From Bacillota bacterium (GTDB taxonomy: Bacteria; Bacillota_I; Bacilli_A; RFN20; CAG-826): a stretch of 59,815 bases of DNA. How positions within the stretch are numbered: the first letter of the stretch is position 1; every line of letters begins with the position of its first letter. Positions 17,177 through 24,845 of the stretch are shown here, in pieces. The notes beneath the pieces were generated by a model. That model saw nothing but the letters and a program-made list of their open reading frames with translations, was not told the DNA's origin and searched no databases. Position numbers and translations under genes: made by a program. Location of the stretch: contig JAUNOH010000002.1 in assembly GCA_030537155.1 (NCBI GenBank), positions 1-59,815 of the forward strand, written 5' to 3'.

Positions 17177-17968
17177 TCACCACTCCAATCCGAATTCGAT
17201 TAAAGCCTTTTTGATGCCGTCTTCGGCGATGTGCTCGGAGACGTATTCGGCTTTGCTTTTGGCTTCCTCTTCCCCATTCCCGGTTATGACCAACAAATCG
17301 ACGGCTTTCGCCATCGCCAAATCGGCCCCGGTGTCGCCAAAGGCAATGGCGTCTTTCTTCTTCAAACCGAGGTAATCGAGGATGGCCTTTATCCCGTGCG
17401 ACTTATCGCGGTCCGGATTGGCGGATACCTCAACGGCATAAGGCGCGAAGCGGCGTAACGTCAGATTCGGGAGAGCCCCCCTTATCAATCCGTCGTGTTC
17501 TTCTTTGGTGTATAGAAGGGCGCCCAAAACCTCGCCGCCCTTATATTTCCTAATCAGGGAGACCGGGTCGGCGAAGAAGGAATAATACTCTTTCGTAACC
17601 TCGTCTTTTTTGGCGATCATCGAACGGGTTTTGACCCCAAGGACCTCCATGTTCCCATGGAAGGATTGAACGGTTTCAATGAGTTTTTTCATGTCGCTAG
17701 CAGACATCAAATCCTTTTTGACATAGGTGTGCCCAACGGCGGCCGCCCCACCGGAGAAGGTGTTCCAGCCATCCCATTTTATCCCCAAATCAAAGACGCC
17801 GAACTCCTTGGCGGAGGCGTAACATCTGGCGGTGGAGACAAAGACTTTGCAGCCCTGCTCCTGCGCCTTTTTTATAGCCTCAATGGCCGAGGGGATGAAA
17901 CGTCGGCTACCCCAATCAAAGAGAGTGCCGTCGATATCGAAAAAAGCAGCTTTGTATTTAAGCGGCAT
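17177..17968 (-). CDS. HAD-superfamily (Cof-type) phosphatase
   Basis: A 263-residue HAD hydrolase. The catalytic motif FFDIDGTLF has Asp11 and Asp13, and the C-terminal GDTGADLAMAK motif carries the Mg-binding Asp residues, typical of Cof-like type IIB phosphatases that dephosphorylate sugar phosphates or cofactors. The start at 17968 is chosen over the upstream ATG at 17980 because GGAG lies just before it. It overlaps the end of the GH2 gene, so the two are translationally coupled. Substrate unknown. Confidence 0.82.
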   Translation of the reverse strand: MPLKYKAAFFDIDGTLFDWGSRRFIPSAIEAIKKAQEQGCKVFVSTARCYASAKEFGVFDLGIKWDGWNTFSGGAAAVGHTYVKKDLMSASDMKKLIETVQSFHGNMEVLGVKTRSMIAKKDEVTKEYYSFFADPVSLIRKYKGGEVLGALLYTKEEHDGLIRGALPNLTLRRFAPYAVEVSANPDRDKSHGIKAILDYLGLKKKDAIAFGDTGADLAMAKAVDLLVITGNGEEEAKSKAEYVSEHIAEDGIKKALIEFGLEW

Positions 17969-19715
17969 CGTCTTCTCCAAACTTCAGTTGATCGTTGAGG
18001 CCCTTCATGATCTTGGGGTCGATCTTCAAAACCCTCCTGTCATAGGTGATGAGGCCGTTAGCCTCCCCCTCGACATCGGAAAGCTGGGTGTAGACGGCGA
18101 TGGAAAGGCCGCTTTTATCCATGGCGGCCTTCACCTTTTTCTCGTATAGCTTGACCATGGCTTTGGTGAAGGCCTTCTCGTTTTTATAGAAGCGGTAACC
18201 AAAGCTGGCCTTAGGCCATTCGTGGCCCGCAACTTTATAAGTAAACCCCCCGAATTCGGTGAGCGACAAAGTGCGTTTTCCATCGCCTTTCATCTTGGCG
18301 ATGTTGTGGAAATAAATGTGATGCGAATCAAAGTCGCCAACACCGCGGTCAAACCAGCCGGAATTGGCGTCGATCGGCCTCGTGGGGTCCATCGTCTTCA
18401 ACAACTTCCAATTGGTCACTGTTTTGAATTGCCCCCAACCTTCGTTGAAGAGGGTCCAGATGGCGATGCAGGGGCAGTTATAAAGCAATTCGACCTGCCG
18501 GCCCATGTCCTTGATGAATTGGGCCCGGCTCCTTGGATTGCCGCGCCCCAGTTTATTGATGTTGACCTCTAATTCGTCGTCTTTGTTGAAGGGAATGAAT
18601 GGCCGGAGGTTGACGTATCTCTTAAGGTACTTCCTACCACCATTCATGATGTCCTGGATGACAATCATGCCCATTCTGTCGCAATGGTAGTACCAGCGGA
18701 GCGGCTCGACCTTGATGTGCTTCCTGATCATGTTGAACCCCATGTCCTTGCACATCTTTATATCGTCGATCAAGGCCTGGTCAGTAGGGTTGGTCAGGCC
18801 GCCGTCTGGGTAATATCCCTGATCGAGGACGCCGGTGAGGAAAAGCGGCTTGCCGTTGAGGGCGAAGACGCGGTGGCCCTTATGCTCGATGAAAGAGAAT
18901 TCCCGCATGGCGAAATAGGAGTAGACGACATCCTCTCCCGCTTCAAATTTCAAATCGTAAAGGAAGGGGTCCTCGGGTGACCAGGGATGGAAGCAATCGG
19001 ATAAATCAAGGGATCCATTCCCCTCGGTGTCCAAGAAAATTTTCTTGATTGGTTTTCCCCCGGATAGGCAGGTCATAGCAATAGCTGAAGGCGAGCCGGT
19101 ATAGGAGGCATGGACGAATAATTTCTTTTGTTTAAAAGAGGGGGTGAGCTTAATCGATTCGATGTAGTTTTTTGGTACGCTCTCTAACCAGACGCTCTGC
19201 CAGATTCCGGAAGTAGGCGTATACCAAACGCCTCCTGGCTGCGATACCTGTTTCCCGCGGGGGTAGACCTCGCTATCGGTATCGTCGCGGACCTCGACCT
19301 GCAAAACGTTTTTGCCGGGCTTCAGCTTTGAGAGTTCGACGACTATGGGGTTATACCCGCCTTCGTTGTGGGCGATAGGCATCCCGTTGATGATGACGTC
19401 GGAAACCTGATCTACCGCATCGATGTGGAGCAAGATTCGTCCTTTGTTGAATCCCTCGGGAATCTCAAACTCCCGCCTATAATGCATGTATTCATCATTG
19501 CCGATGCGCCTATTGACGCCGGAAAGCTCGCTCTCGACGGCAAAGGGAACCAATATCTTGCCACCATATTCATCGGGGGCCTCGTCCTCCAAATCGACTT
19601 TGAAGTCCCAAAGGCCATTTAAATTTAGATAGGAATCCCTTCTAAACTGAGGCCTCGGGTATTCTCCGAGCACGTCATCCTGGGAGATTTTCTCCCCTTC
19701 TTTTGTCCGCAACAT
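17958..19715 (-). CDS. Glycoside hydrolase family 2 (beta-galactosidase/beta-glucuronidase type)
   Basis: A 585-residue GH2 enzyme. A sugar-binding jelly roll (about 20-180) and an immunoglobulin-like domain (185-275) precede a TIM barrel with acid/base Glu425 in TLFNEGW and nucleophile Glu487 in LTEFGG. There is no signal peptide, so it should act on oligosaccharides imported into the cytoplasm. It lacks the large C-terminal domains of LacZ. The following HAD phosphatase and HSL esterase genes overlap or abut it, giving a small sugar-processing operon. Specificity (galactoside, mannoside or glucuronide) cannot be assigned. Confidence 0.87.
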   Translation of the reverse strand: MLRTKEGEKISQDDVLGEYPRPQFRRDSYLNLNGLWDFKVDLEDEAPDEYGGKILVPFAVESELSGVNRRIGNDEYMHYRREFEIPEGFNKGRILLHIDAVDQVSDVIINGMPIAHNEGGYNPIVVELSKLKPGKNVLQVEVRDDTDSEVYPRGKQVSQPGGVWYTPTSGIWQSVWLESVPKNYIESIKLTPSFKQKKLFVHASYTGSPSAIAMTCLSGGKPIKKIFLDTEGNGSLDLSDCFHPWSPEDPFLYDLKFEAGEDVVYSYFAMREFSFIEHKGHRVFALNGKPLFLTGVLDQGYYPDGGLTNPTDQALIDDIKMCKDMGFNMIRKHIKVEPLRWYYHCDRMGMIVIQDIMNGGRKYLKRYVNLRPFIPFNKDDELEVNINKLGRGNPRSRAQFIKDMGRQVELLYNCPCIAIWTLFNEGWGQFKTVTNWKLLKTMDPTRPIDANSGWFDRGVGDFDSHHIYFHNIAKMKGDGKRTLSLTEFGGFTYKVAGHEWPKASFGYRFYKNEKAFTKAMVKLYEKKVKAAMDKSGLSIAVYTQLSDVEGEANGLITYDRRVLKIDPKIMKGLNDQLKFGEDDAA

Positions 19716-19721
19716 GGATTA

Positions 19722-19727
19722 ATTTTA
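19722..19727 (-). promoter_or_regulatory. -10 box of predicted leaderless GH2 mRNA
   Basis: TAAAAT, then exactly 6 nt (TAATCC), then the GH2 ATG at 19715. No Shine-Dalgarno is present. The promoter is back to back with that of the M24 peptidase within 60 bp. Confidence 0.55.
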
Positions 19728-19761
19728 CCCGAAAAACAGCAATGTTTAACCGCGTAAGTAA

Positions 19762-19767
19762 TATACT
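19762..19767 (+). promoter_or_regulatory. -10 box of predicted leaderless M24 peptidase mRNA
   Basis: TATACT followed by 7 nt (TACAAAC) and the ATG at 19775; a transcript would begin at or next to the start codon. There is no Shine-Dalgarno in the interval. Confidence 0.55.
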
Positions 19768-19774
19768 TACAAAC

Positions 19775-20956
19775 ATGGACATCAAACACATACAGAAACT
19801 AGTCGAGAAATCCGGAGCCGAGGCTTGGGTTCTCGTCGATTACGAAAACAAAAACCCGGCTTTAGTCTCGATGCTCGGCCCAAAATTCCTGACGAGGAAA
19901 ATCATCGCCGTGCTCCCAAAAGAGGGGAAGGCCTATTTAATCACCCACGTCATTGACACGGTCTACCTCAAAGATGAGGTTACCTCCGCCAACTTTGATT
20001 TATTGCCCTACAAAACCTGGCAGCAGATGCTCGATTTGGAGCAAAAGCATATCGGAGCCTACAAAAAGGTAATGATGGATATCTCCGAGAACGGGCTTCT
20101 CCCGAGGGTGTCTCTAGCCGACTGGGGATCCGTCGAATTCATAAGAGGATTAGGCGTCGAGGTCGTGCCATCCGCGAACGTGCTTCAGGAAGTTACGGCC
20201 GTCTATTCCGAAAGGGGATATAAGCTTCAGTTGGAGGCATGTGAGAAAACTTTGAAAATCAAAGATGAGGCCTTTACCAAAATCAGATCCGAGATCCTAG
20301 CCAAAGGGGAAACCGATGAACTCGATATCCAAAAGTTCATCTCCGACCGCTTCCACGAAGAGGGGATGGTCTATGACGATCCCCCGCTAGTCGCCATCGG
20401 GAAAAACGCTAGCGACCCCCACTACACCCCGACAAAGGAAGCCCACAGCAAAATCCATAAAGGCGATTTGGTCCTCATCGATATGTGGGCGAAGATGGAT
20501 GACCCCGAGGGCGTCTATGCCGACATCACCTGGATGGGTTATGTCGGGGAAAGCGTGCCGGAGGTTTACCGCGAACGCTTCTCCATCGTCAAAGCCGCCA
20601 GGGATAACGTCATTTCCTTCCTAAAGAGGGAAATCCCCAAGAGGCCGGTAGAAGCCTGGGAGGCCGACGACGTGGCCAGGGAGACGATAAGCAAAGCCGG
20701 CTATGGTGAATATTTCGTCCACCGGGTTGGGCATAATATCGCCGATGATATCTCCCCACACGGTCCTGGAGCCAATTTAGATAATTACGAATCTCATGAT
20801 TTCCGTTTGCTCTTGGAGGGGACCTCCTTCTCCGACGAGCCTGGAATCTATGCCCCGGATTTCGGGGTCAGAAGCGAAACCAACCTCCACATAAGGAATG
20901 GGGAGTTGGAAGTCGTGGCCGGTTTGCAGGATGAGATAATCCCCATCCTGAAATAG
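19775..20956 (+). CDS. M24 family metallopeptidase, Xaa-Pro aminopeptidase type
   Basis: A 393-residue cytosolic protein of the M24 (pita-bread) family. Residues 1-170 form the creatinase-like N-terminal domain; the C-terminal domain holds the metal ligands: Asp in LVLIDMWAK and VYADITW, His in HRVGHNI, and Glu in DEPGIY and RSETNLHI. The start at 19775 is chosen over an in-frame start 72 nt upstream because the protein then begins at the domain edge and a -10 box lies at the leaderless spacing. One of the usual ligand positions (metal Asp in DxW) is somewhat divergent, so strict Xaa-Pro activity is not certain. Confidence 0.82.
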   Translation: MDIKHIQKLVEKSGAEAWVLVDYENKNPALVSMLGPKFLTRKIIAVLPKEGKAYLITHVIDTVYLKDEVTSANFDLLPYKTWQQMLDLEQKHIGAYKKVMMDISENGLLPRVSLADWGSVEFIRGLGVEVVPSANVLQEVTAVYSERGYKLQLEACEKTLKIKDEAFTKIRSEILAKGETDELDIQKFISDRFHEEGMVYDDPPLVAIGKNASDPHYTPTKEAHSKIHKGDLVLIDMWAKMDDPEGVYADITWMGYVGESVPEVYRERFSIVKAARDNVISFLKREIPKRPVEAWEADDVARETISKAGYGEYFVHRVGHNIADDISPHGPGANLDNYESHDFRLLLEGTSFSDEPGIYAPDFGVRSETNLHIRNGELEVVAGLQDEIIPILK

Positions 20957-21220
20957 TTAGGAATCCATCCGCTTCAAAAGCAGCGAGATTTCGTTCATTT
21001 TCTCGTCCAATTCTGCCTCGTTTTTCGCTTCATGGACGCAATGCCTAAGGTGGGCGCAGACGACCTGCTCATTCACGCTTTTTAATAAGGCAATCGTGGC
21101 CATCAGCTGGTTGGAGACGTCGATGCAGTAGGCATCTTCGTCCACCATCTTCTTGATGCCCTCTATCTGCCCTTTCGCAATGGCCAGCTGACGTTTAATT
21201 TTGCTGTGGTCCGCCTTCAT
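20957..21220 (-). CDS. csoR: Copper-sensing repressor, CsoR family
   Basis: An 87-residue all-helical repressor. Its Cys32, His57 and Cys61 have the spacing of the Cu(I) ligand set Cys-(24 residues)-His-(3)-Cys known from CsoR. Copper binding is expected to release the operator and induce the copper pump. The gene overlaps the 3' end of copA and so is produced from the operon it represses. An exact CsoR-type palindrome lies just before copA. Members for formaldehyde or persulfide lack this ligand set, so a copper role is likely. Confidence 0.9.
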   Translation of the reverse strand: MKADHSKIKRQLAIAKGQIEGIKKMVDEDAYCIDVSNQLMATIALLKSVNEQVVCAHLRHCVHEAKNEAELDEKMNEISLLLKRMDS

Positions 21221-23516
21221 TTTCCTTCTCCTTAACCGTTTTTATTTTGAATAGCCTCAGCCTGAGCGCATTGAGGCATACGAATATCGAACTGAGTGAC
21301 ATGGCGATGGAGCCATACATCGGCTTCATCTCGACGTAGGGGTAAGCGACCCCGGCCGCCAAGGGGATGAGGATGATGTTATAAAGGAAAGCCCAGGTCA
21401 GGTTTTCCTTAATGTTGACGACGACTTTATGGCTGAGTTCAATAGCCGTTACGACGTCGAGGGGGTCGTTTTTCACTAAGACGATGTCCGCCGAGTCGAT
21501 GGCCACGTCGGTCCCGGCCCCGATGGCGATTCCAACATCGGCTTTCGTTAAGGCCGGGGCGTCGTTCACCCCGTCTCCGACGAAGGCAACCATGCCCTTT
21601 TGCTGTAGCTTCTCGACGATCTGCTGCTTATCTCCCGGCAATACTTCCGAGAATACTTCGTCTACGCCAAGTAACTTGGCAACATAGTTAGCGGTTTTCT
21701 TGTTGTCACCCGTAACGATCGCAACTTTCTTGCCCAAAGACTGTAAAGTCCTTATGGCGGTTAAGGTGTTCTTTTTCACTTGATCGCCGACGGCGATTAA
21801 GGCAACGAGCTTCCCTTCTTTGGAAACGAATAAGGGGGTAGCGCCTTGGTTGGAATAGAAATCGAAGTCGGCTTCGGCTTCACCGACGGAGACCCCCGCT
21901 TCTTTCATCATCAATAGATTCCCTATCGAGTATCCTTTTCCTTTGACGCCTTGGCCGGGGATGTATTCGAATTCAGAAGAAGCTTTGAACTTTAACCCCT
22001 TCTCCTTGGCGAGATTGACGATGGCTTGAGATAAGGGGTGTTCGGATTTGGCTTCTATAGAGGCGACGTCTAGTAAAATCTCGTCTTCGCTCCCCTCGTA
22101 GATTTTCACTCCGACAACATTCATCTCGCCGGTCGTTAGCGTTCCGGTCTTGTCGAATAAGACATATCCAACCTTTTCCATGGCCTCAAAGGCCTCGGCC
22201 GACTTGATGAGAATCCCACTTTCGGCACCCTTGCCGGTTCCAACCATGATGGCCACCGGGGTTGCCAATCCCAAAGCGCATGGGCAAGAGATAACTAAAA
22301 CGGTTATCCCAAAGCGAAGCGACATCGACAAAGCCGTGGTATCGGAAGCAACTTCAACCACTCCGGTGTTGGTCAAAATCATCCACACCGAGAAAACAAC
22401 AACGGCGATGGCGATGACCGCTGGAATGAAAATGCCTGAGATCTTATCGGCCAACCGGGCGATGGGGGCCTTGGATTCGCTGGCCTGCTCGACTAGGGAG
22501 ACGATTTTACTCATCGTCGTATCCTTCCCAACTTCGCTGACTTGGAATAAGAAAGAACCGTTTTTATTTATCGTGGCCCCGATTACTTTTTCGCCTTCGC
22601 TCCGATACACCGGCATAGCCTCTCCGGTGAGGGCGGATTCGTCGATATTTCCGTATCCGTCTATGATTGTTCCGTCGGTAGGAATCGTCATACCCGGTTT
22701 AACGGAAACGATGTCGCCAACGACGAGGTTTTCCGTAGGAACCTCCACTTCTTTTCCGTTTTTTAGAACATAAGCCGTCTCCGGCGTCATAGCCAACATT
22801 TCGACGATCGATTCCGTCGTTTTATTCGTCGCTTTTTTCTCGAAGTATTTGCCGATGGAAACAAACACCAAAATCATGGCGGCGGATTCGAAATATAGGT
22901 TCTCAATGGCCAACATTCCAACCATGTGGTCGCCATTAGCCCACGCATAGATCAAAAGGCCGTATTGGTACAGGCTATAAGCTATTGAGATTGTGCTCCC
23001 CAAAGCCACGAGGCTATTCATGTTGGGGTGGCCTTTGAAGAGGCTCTTAAAGCCTGACGTGAAATAGAAGAAATTCAAAATCACGATTGGAATGAGAAAG
23101 ACGATCTGCAAGGTGGCTTGCCAGAAGAGAATGGCCAGATAATTAGGATCGTCCATAGCCGGCCAGCTCCAATAATCCATGGCGAACATTCCGCCCATCG
23201 AAACGATCATCAAAAGAATCAGAAGGCCGATGGAAACCAGCAACCTAATAAGCCTTTTCCTAAGCTCTTCCTTCCGCTTCTTCTTGATGGCGGCTACCGA
23301 TTCGTTGACGAAGATGCTTGCGCCATAACCAGATTGTGTGACGGCGGCGATGATAGCCTCGTCGTTAGTTAGGCTTTCGTCGTAGTCGACCACCATATTG
23401 GAAGCTAGAAGAGAGACATTGACCTCTTTGACTCCCTCAACCTTTTTTACCGCGCGGTCGACATTGGCCTGGCAGGCCGCGCACATCATTCCCGATACAT
23501 TGAATTTCTTCTTCAT
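21195..23516 (-). CDS. copA: Copper-exporting P1B-type ATPase
   Basis: A 773-residue P-type ATPase. One N-terminal heavy-metal domain has MCAAC (Cys12, Cys15). The core has eight helices with the CPC transport motif in VISCPCALG, the phosphorylation site DKTGTLT, the TGE actuator motif (LTGEAMP) and the hinge GDGVNDAP. These features place it in the Cu+-exporting P1B-1 group acting in the plasma membrane. Translation starts 3 nt after the CsoR palindrome. The final codons overlap csoR. Confidence 0.95.
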   Translation of the reverse strand: MKKKFNVSGMMCAACQANVDRAVKKVEGVKEVNVSLLASNMVVDYDESLTNDEAIIAAVTQSGYGASIFVNESVAAIKKKRKEELRKRLIRLLVSIGLLILLMIVSMGGMFAMDYWSWPAMDDPNYLAILFWQATLQIVFLIPIVILNFFYFTSGFKSLFKGHPNMNSLVALGSTISIAYSLYQYGLLIYAWANGDHMVGMLAIENLYFESAAMILVFVSIGKYFEKKATNKTTESIVEMLAMTPETAYVLKNGKEVEVPTENLVVGDIVSVKPGMTIPTDGTIIDGYGNIDESALTGEAMPVYRSEGEKVIGATINKNGSFLFQVSEVGKDTTMSKIVSLVEQASESKAPIARLADKISGIFIPAVIAIAVVVFSVWMILTNTGVVEVASDTTALSMSLRFGITVLVISCPCALGLATPVAIMVGTGKGAESGILIKSAEAFEAMEKVGYVLFDKTGTLTTGEMNVVGVKIYEGSEDEILLDVASIEAKSEHPLSQAIVNLAKEKGLKFKASSEFEYIPGQGVKGKGYSIGNLLMMKEAGVSVGEAEADFDFYSNQGATPLFVSKEGKLVALIAVGDQVKKNTLTAIRTLQSLGKKVAIVTGDNKKTANYVAKLLGVDEVFSEVLPGDKQQIVEKLQQKGMVAFVGDGVNDAPALTKADVGIAIGAGTDVAIDSADIVLVKNDPLDVVTAIELSHKVVVNIKENLTWAFLYNIILIPLAAGVAYPYVEMKPMYGSIAMSLSSIFVCLNALRLRLFKIKTVKEKENEGGPQQN

Positions 23517-23518
23517 AA

Positions 23519-23535
23519 ATACCCCCTGGGGGTAT
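23519..23535. promoter_or_regulatory. CsoR operator in the copA-csoR promoter
   Basis: A perfect palindrome ATACCCCC-T-GGGGGTAT, matching the GC-rich CsoR operator type (TACCCC...GGGGTA). It covers the predicted transcription start, because a TATAAT box on the minus strand lies at 23540-23545, and ends 2 nt before the copA start codon. Repressor binding would block polymerase directly. Confidence 0.85.
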
Positions 23536-23556
23536 CAATATTATACACAAAGAAAA

Positions 23557-23581
23557 AGGGAGGGCACCCATAATGCTCTCC
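23557..23581 (-). terminator. Rho-independent terminator of hsp20
   Basis: On the minus strand, GGGAG pairs with CTCCC around an inner GC pair, followed by TTTTTCTTT. It lies 27 nt past the hsp20 stop and just before the copA promoter. Confidence 0.7.
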
Positions 23582-23607
23582 CGGACGACCATCGCAAGTA
23601 AGGCAGG

Positions 23608-24033
23608 TTACTGGATGGCAATCTCTTTCTTCTTGGCGATCTTCTCGTTGTCTTCTTTTGGGACGGTAATGGTGAGGACACCATTTTCGAAGCTGGCTTT
23701 GATGTCTTCCTGCTCGATGTCGCCAACGAAGTAGGAACGGCACATCGTGCCATAGAATCTCTCGCGACGGACGAACTTGGTTTCCTTGTCCTCGTTGTTT
23801 TCGTCCTTCTCGAGTTTGGCGGTGACGGTCAGATAACCTTCGTCGAGGCTGAGGTTGATGTTCTTCTTGTCCCAACCCGGCAGGTTGACGCTCAGTTCGT
23901 AGTGGTCTCCCTTGTCCTCAATATCAGTCTCCATATTCCTGGAGACGGGTTTCCTTTTACCGTCGAAGAACGAATCGAGGAAGGGGTCGATCAGTTCCCA
24001 AGGCTCATAACGATTAGATAATTCGAATCTCAT
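23608..24033 (-). CDS. Small heat-shock protein, Hsp20/alpha-crystallin family
   Basis: A 141-residue ATP-independent holdase that binds unfolding proteins. The alpha-crystallin domain spans about 33-125 and ends with the family signature FENGVLTITVPK; a short N-terminal arm and C-terminal tail (KKKEIAIQ, with an IxI-like AIQ end) flank it. The start at 24033 is fixed by a perfect AAAGGAGG 8 nt upstream; an upstream in-frame start at 24078 lies inside the operator region and is rejected. Two CIRCE operators and a sigma-A promoter precede it, so HrcA should control it. Confidence 0.93.
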   Translation of the reverse strand: MRFELSNRYEPWELIDPFLDSFFDGKRKPVSRNMETDIEDKGDHYELSVNLPGWDKKNINLSLDEGYLTVTAKLEKDENNEDKETKFVRRERFYGTMCRSYFVGDIEQEDIKASFENGVLTITVPKEDNEKIAKKKEIAIQ

Positions 24034-24047
24034 ATTATTATCCTCCT

Positions 24048-24074
24048 TTGGCACTTTGTTTTCCCAAGTGCTAA
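24048..24074. promoter_or_regulatory. CIRCE operator 1 (HrcA binding site)
   Basis: TTGGCACTT-N9-AAGTGCTAA, a 9-9-9 inverted repeat close to the CIRCE consensus TTAGCACTC-N9-GAGTGCTAA. It lies between the promoter and the hsp20 Shine-Dalgarno. Confidence 0.85.
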
Positions 24075-24078
24075 CCAT

Positions 24079-24106
24079 ATCTTAGTCAGGTTTTTAGCAC
24101 TGTCAA
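24079..24106 (-). promoter_or_regulatory. Sigma-A promoter of hsp20
   Basis: TTGACA (24101-24106) and TAAGAT (24079-24084) with a 16-nt spacer on the minus strand. The -35 box lies inside CIRCE 2, and the expected start point lies inside CIRCE 1. Confidence 0.75.
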
Positions 24107-24120
24107 CACATAAGTGCTAA
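24094..24120. promoter_or_regulatory. CIRCE operator 2 (HrcA binding site)
   Basis: TTAGCACTG-N9-AAGTGCTAA, again 9-9-9 and one base per arm off consensus. It overlaps the -35 element, so the two operators bracket the promoter. Confidence 0.88.
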
Positions 24121-24207
24121 TCTTTTTAAATTATTTCGATAAAATCGAAATAAAACAATTTTCACCTATGCAAAAACACCGTTTCGTCGCATAAAAGAAG
24201 ACTAAAA

Positions 24208-24240
24208 AACCAGGGATGGCGACAAGGCGCTTCCCTGGTT
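24208..24240 (-). terminator. Terminator after the 24296 membrane protein
   Basis: AACCAGGGA pairs perfectly with TCCCTGGTT over a 15-nt loop. On the minus strand it is followed by a T run (24203-24207). It closes the PIN-protein operon. Confidence 0.75.
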
Positions 24241-24295
24241 AGGACTTATATATTGGCTTGTATATCTAAATAGATAACGCACGCGCAAAGCTTAT

Positions 24296-24841
24296 TTATG
24301 GTTTGGCGTGGTCAATAAAGTCGAAAGTTGAGGGAACTGCGTTGATAATTCCGGCGATTATGGCGAAGCAACCGGCCACAATCCATCCGTATCCAAGCAT
24401 GTGGTTCTGGGTTAAGAGGGCATCGAGTGCTAGATTGCCACCCTGATACAGCATATCGGCAAAGAAGCTAAAGCATCCGCCGACTACCAAGAAGGTCGAT
24501 CCAACGATGTTGACGATAGCGGCCGATTTGTTGAGGGCCGACCTCTTAAACAAAGGGAAAATCGAGGCTAGGAAAACGCAGATGGTTCCGGCCAAAATCA
24601 AACACCACCCTATTAAAGGCAGGGCGCAGGCTGGAAGGCCGTCTAAAGAAAGGACCGCCTCTTCGTTGGTGCTAGATAAAGGCAGGTCAGAGATTTTCAC
24701 TTGGCCATAGCCAAACAAAACCAAGGTCCCGCCAATGGTGAAGTAATCTCCTCTGATGGCGGAAGAGGTGCACATCAAGGCAAGGGACAAAACCGCGAAC
24801 ACAAGCGCGATAAGTCCAAAATATTTAAAGAAACGTCTCAT
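24296..24841 (-). CDS. Four-helix membrane protein of unknown function
   Basis: A 181-residue protein with four predicted transmembrane helices (about 6-28, 74-100, 108-132 and 147-168) and a short polar loop after the first. No family was recognised. The ATG is 4 nt past the stop of the PIN-domain gene, with GGGGTAA upstream, so the two are cotranscribed. A strong terminator follows. Because the first hydrophobic segment ends near LMCTSSAIRG, a lipoprotein reading was considered, but the motif lacks a good lipobox. Confidence 0.7.
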   Translation of the reverse strand: MRRFFKYFGLIALVFAVLSLALMCTSSAIRGDYFTIGGTLVLFGYGQVKISDLPLSSTNEEAVLSLDGLPACALPLIGWCLILAGTICVFLASIFPLFKRSALNKSAAIVNIVGSTFLVVGGCFSFFADMLYQGGNLALDALLTQNHMLGYGWIVAGCFAIIAGIINAVPSTFDFIDHAKP

Positions 24842-24845
24842 TTTA

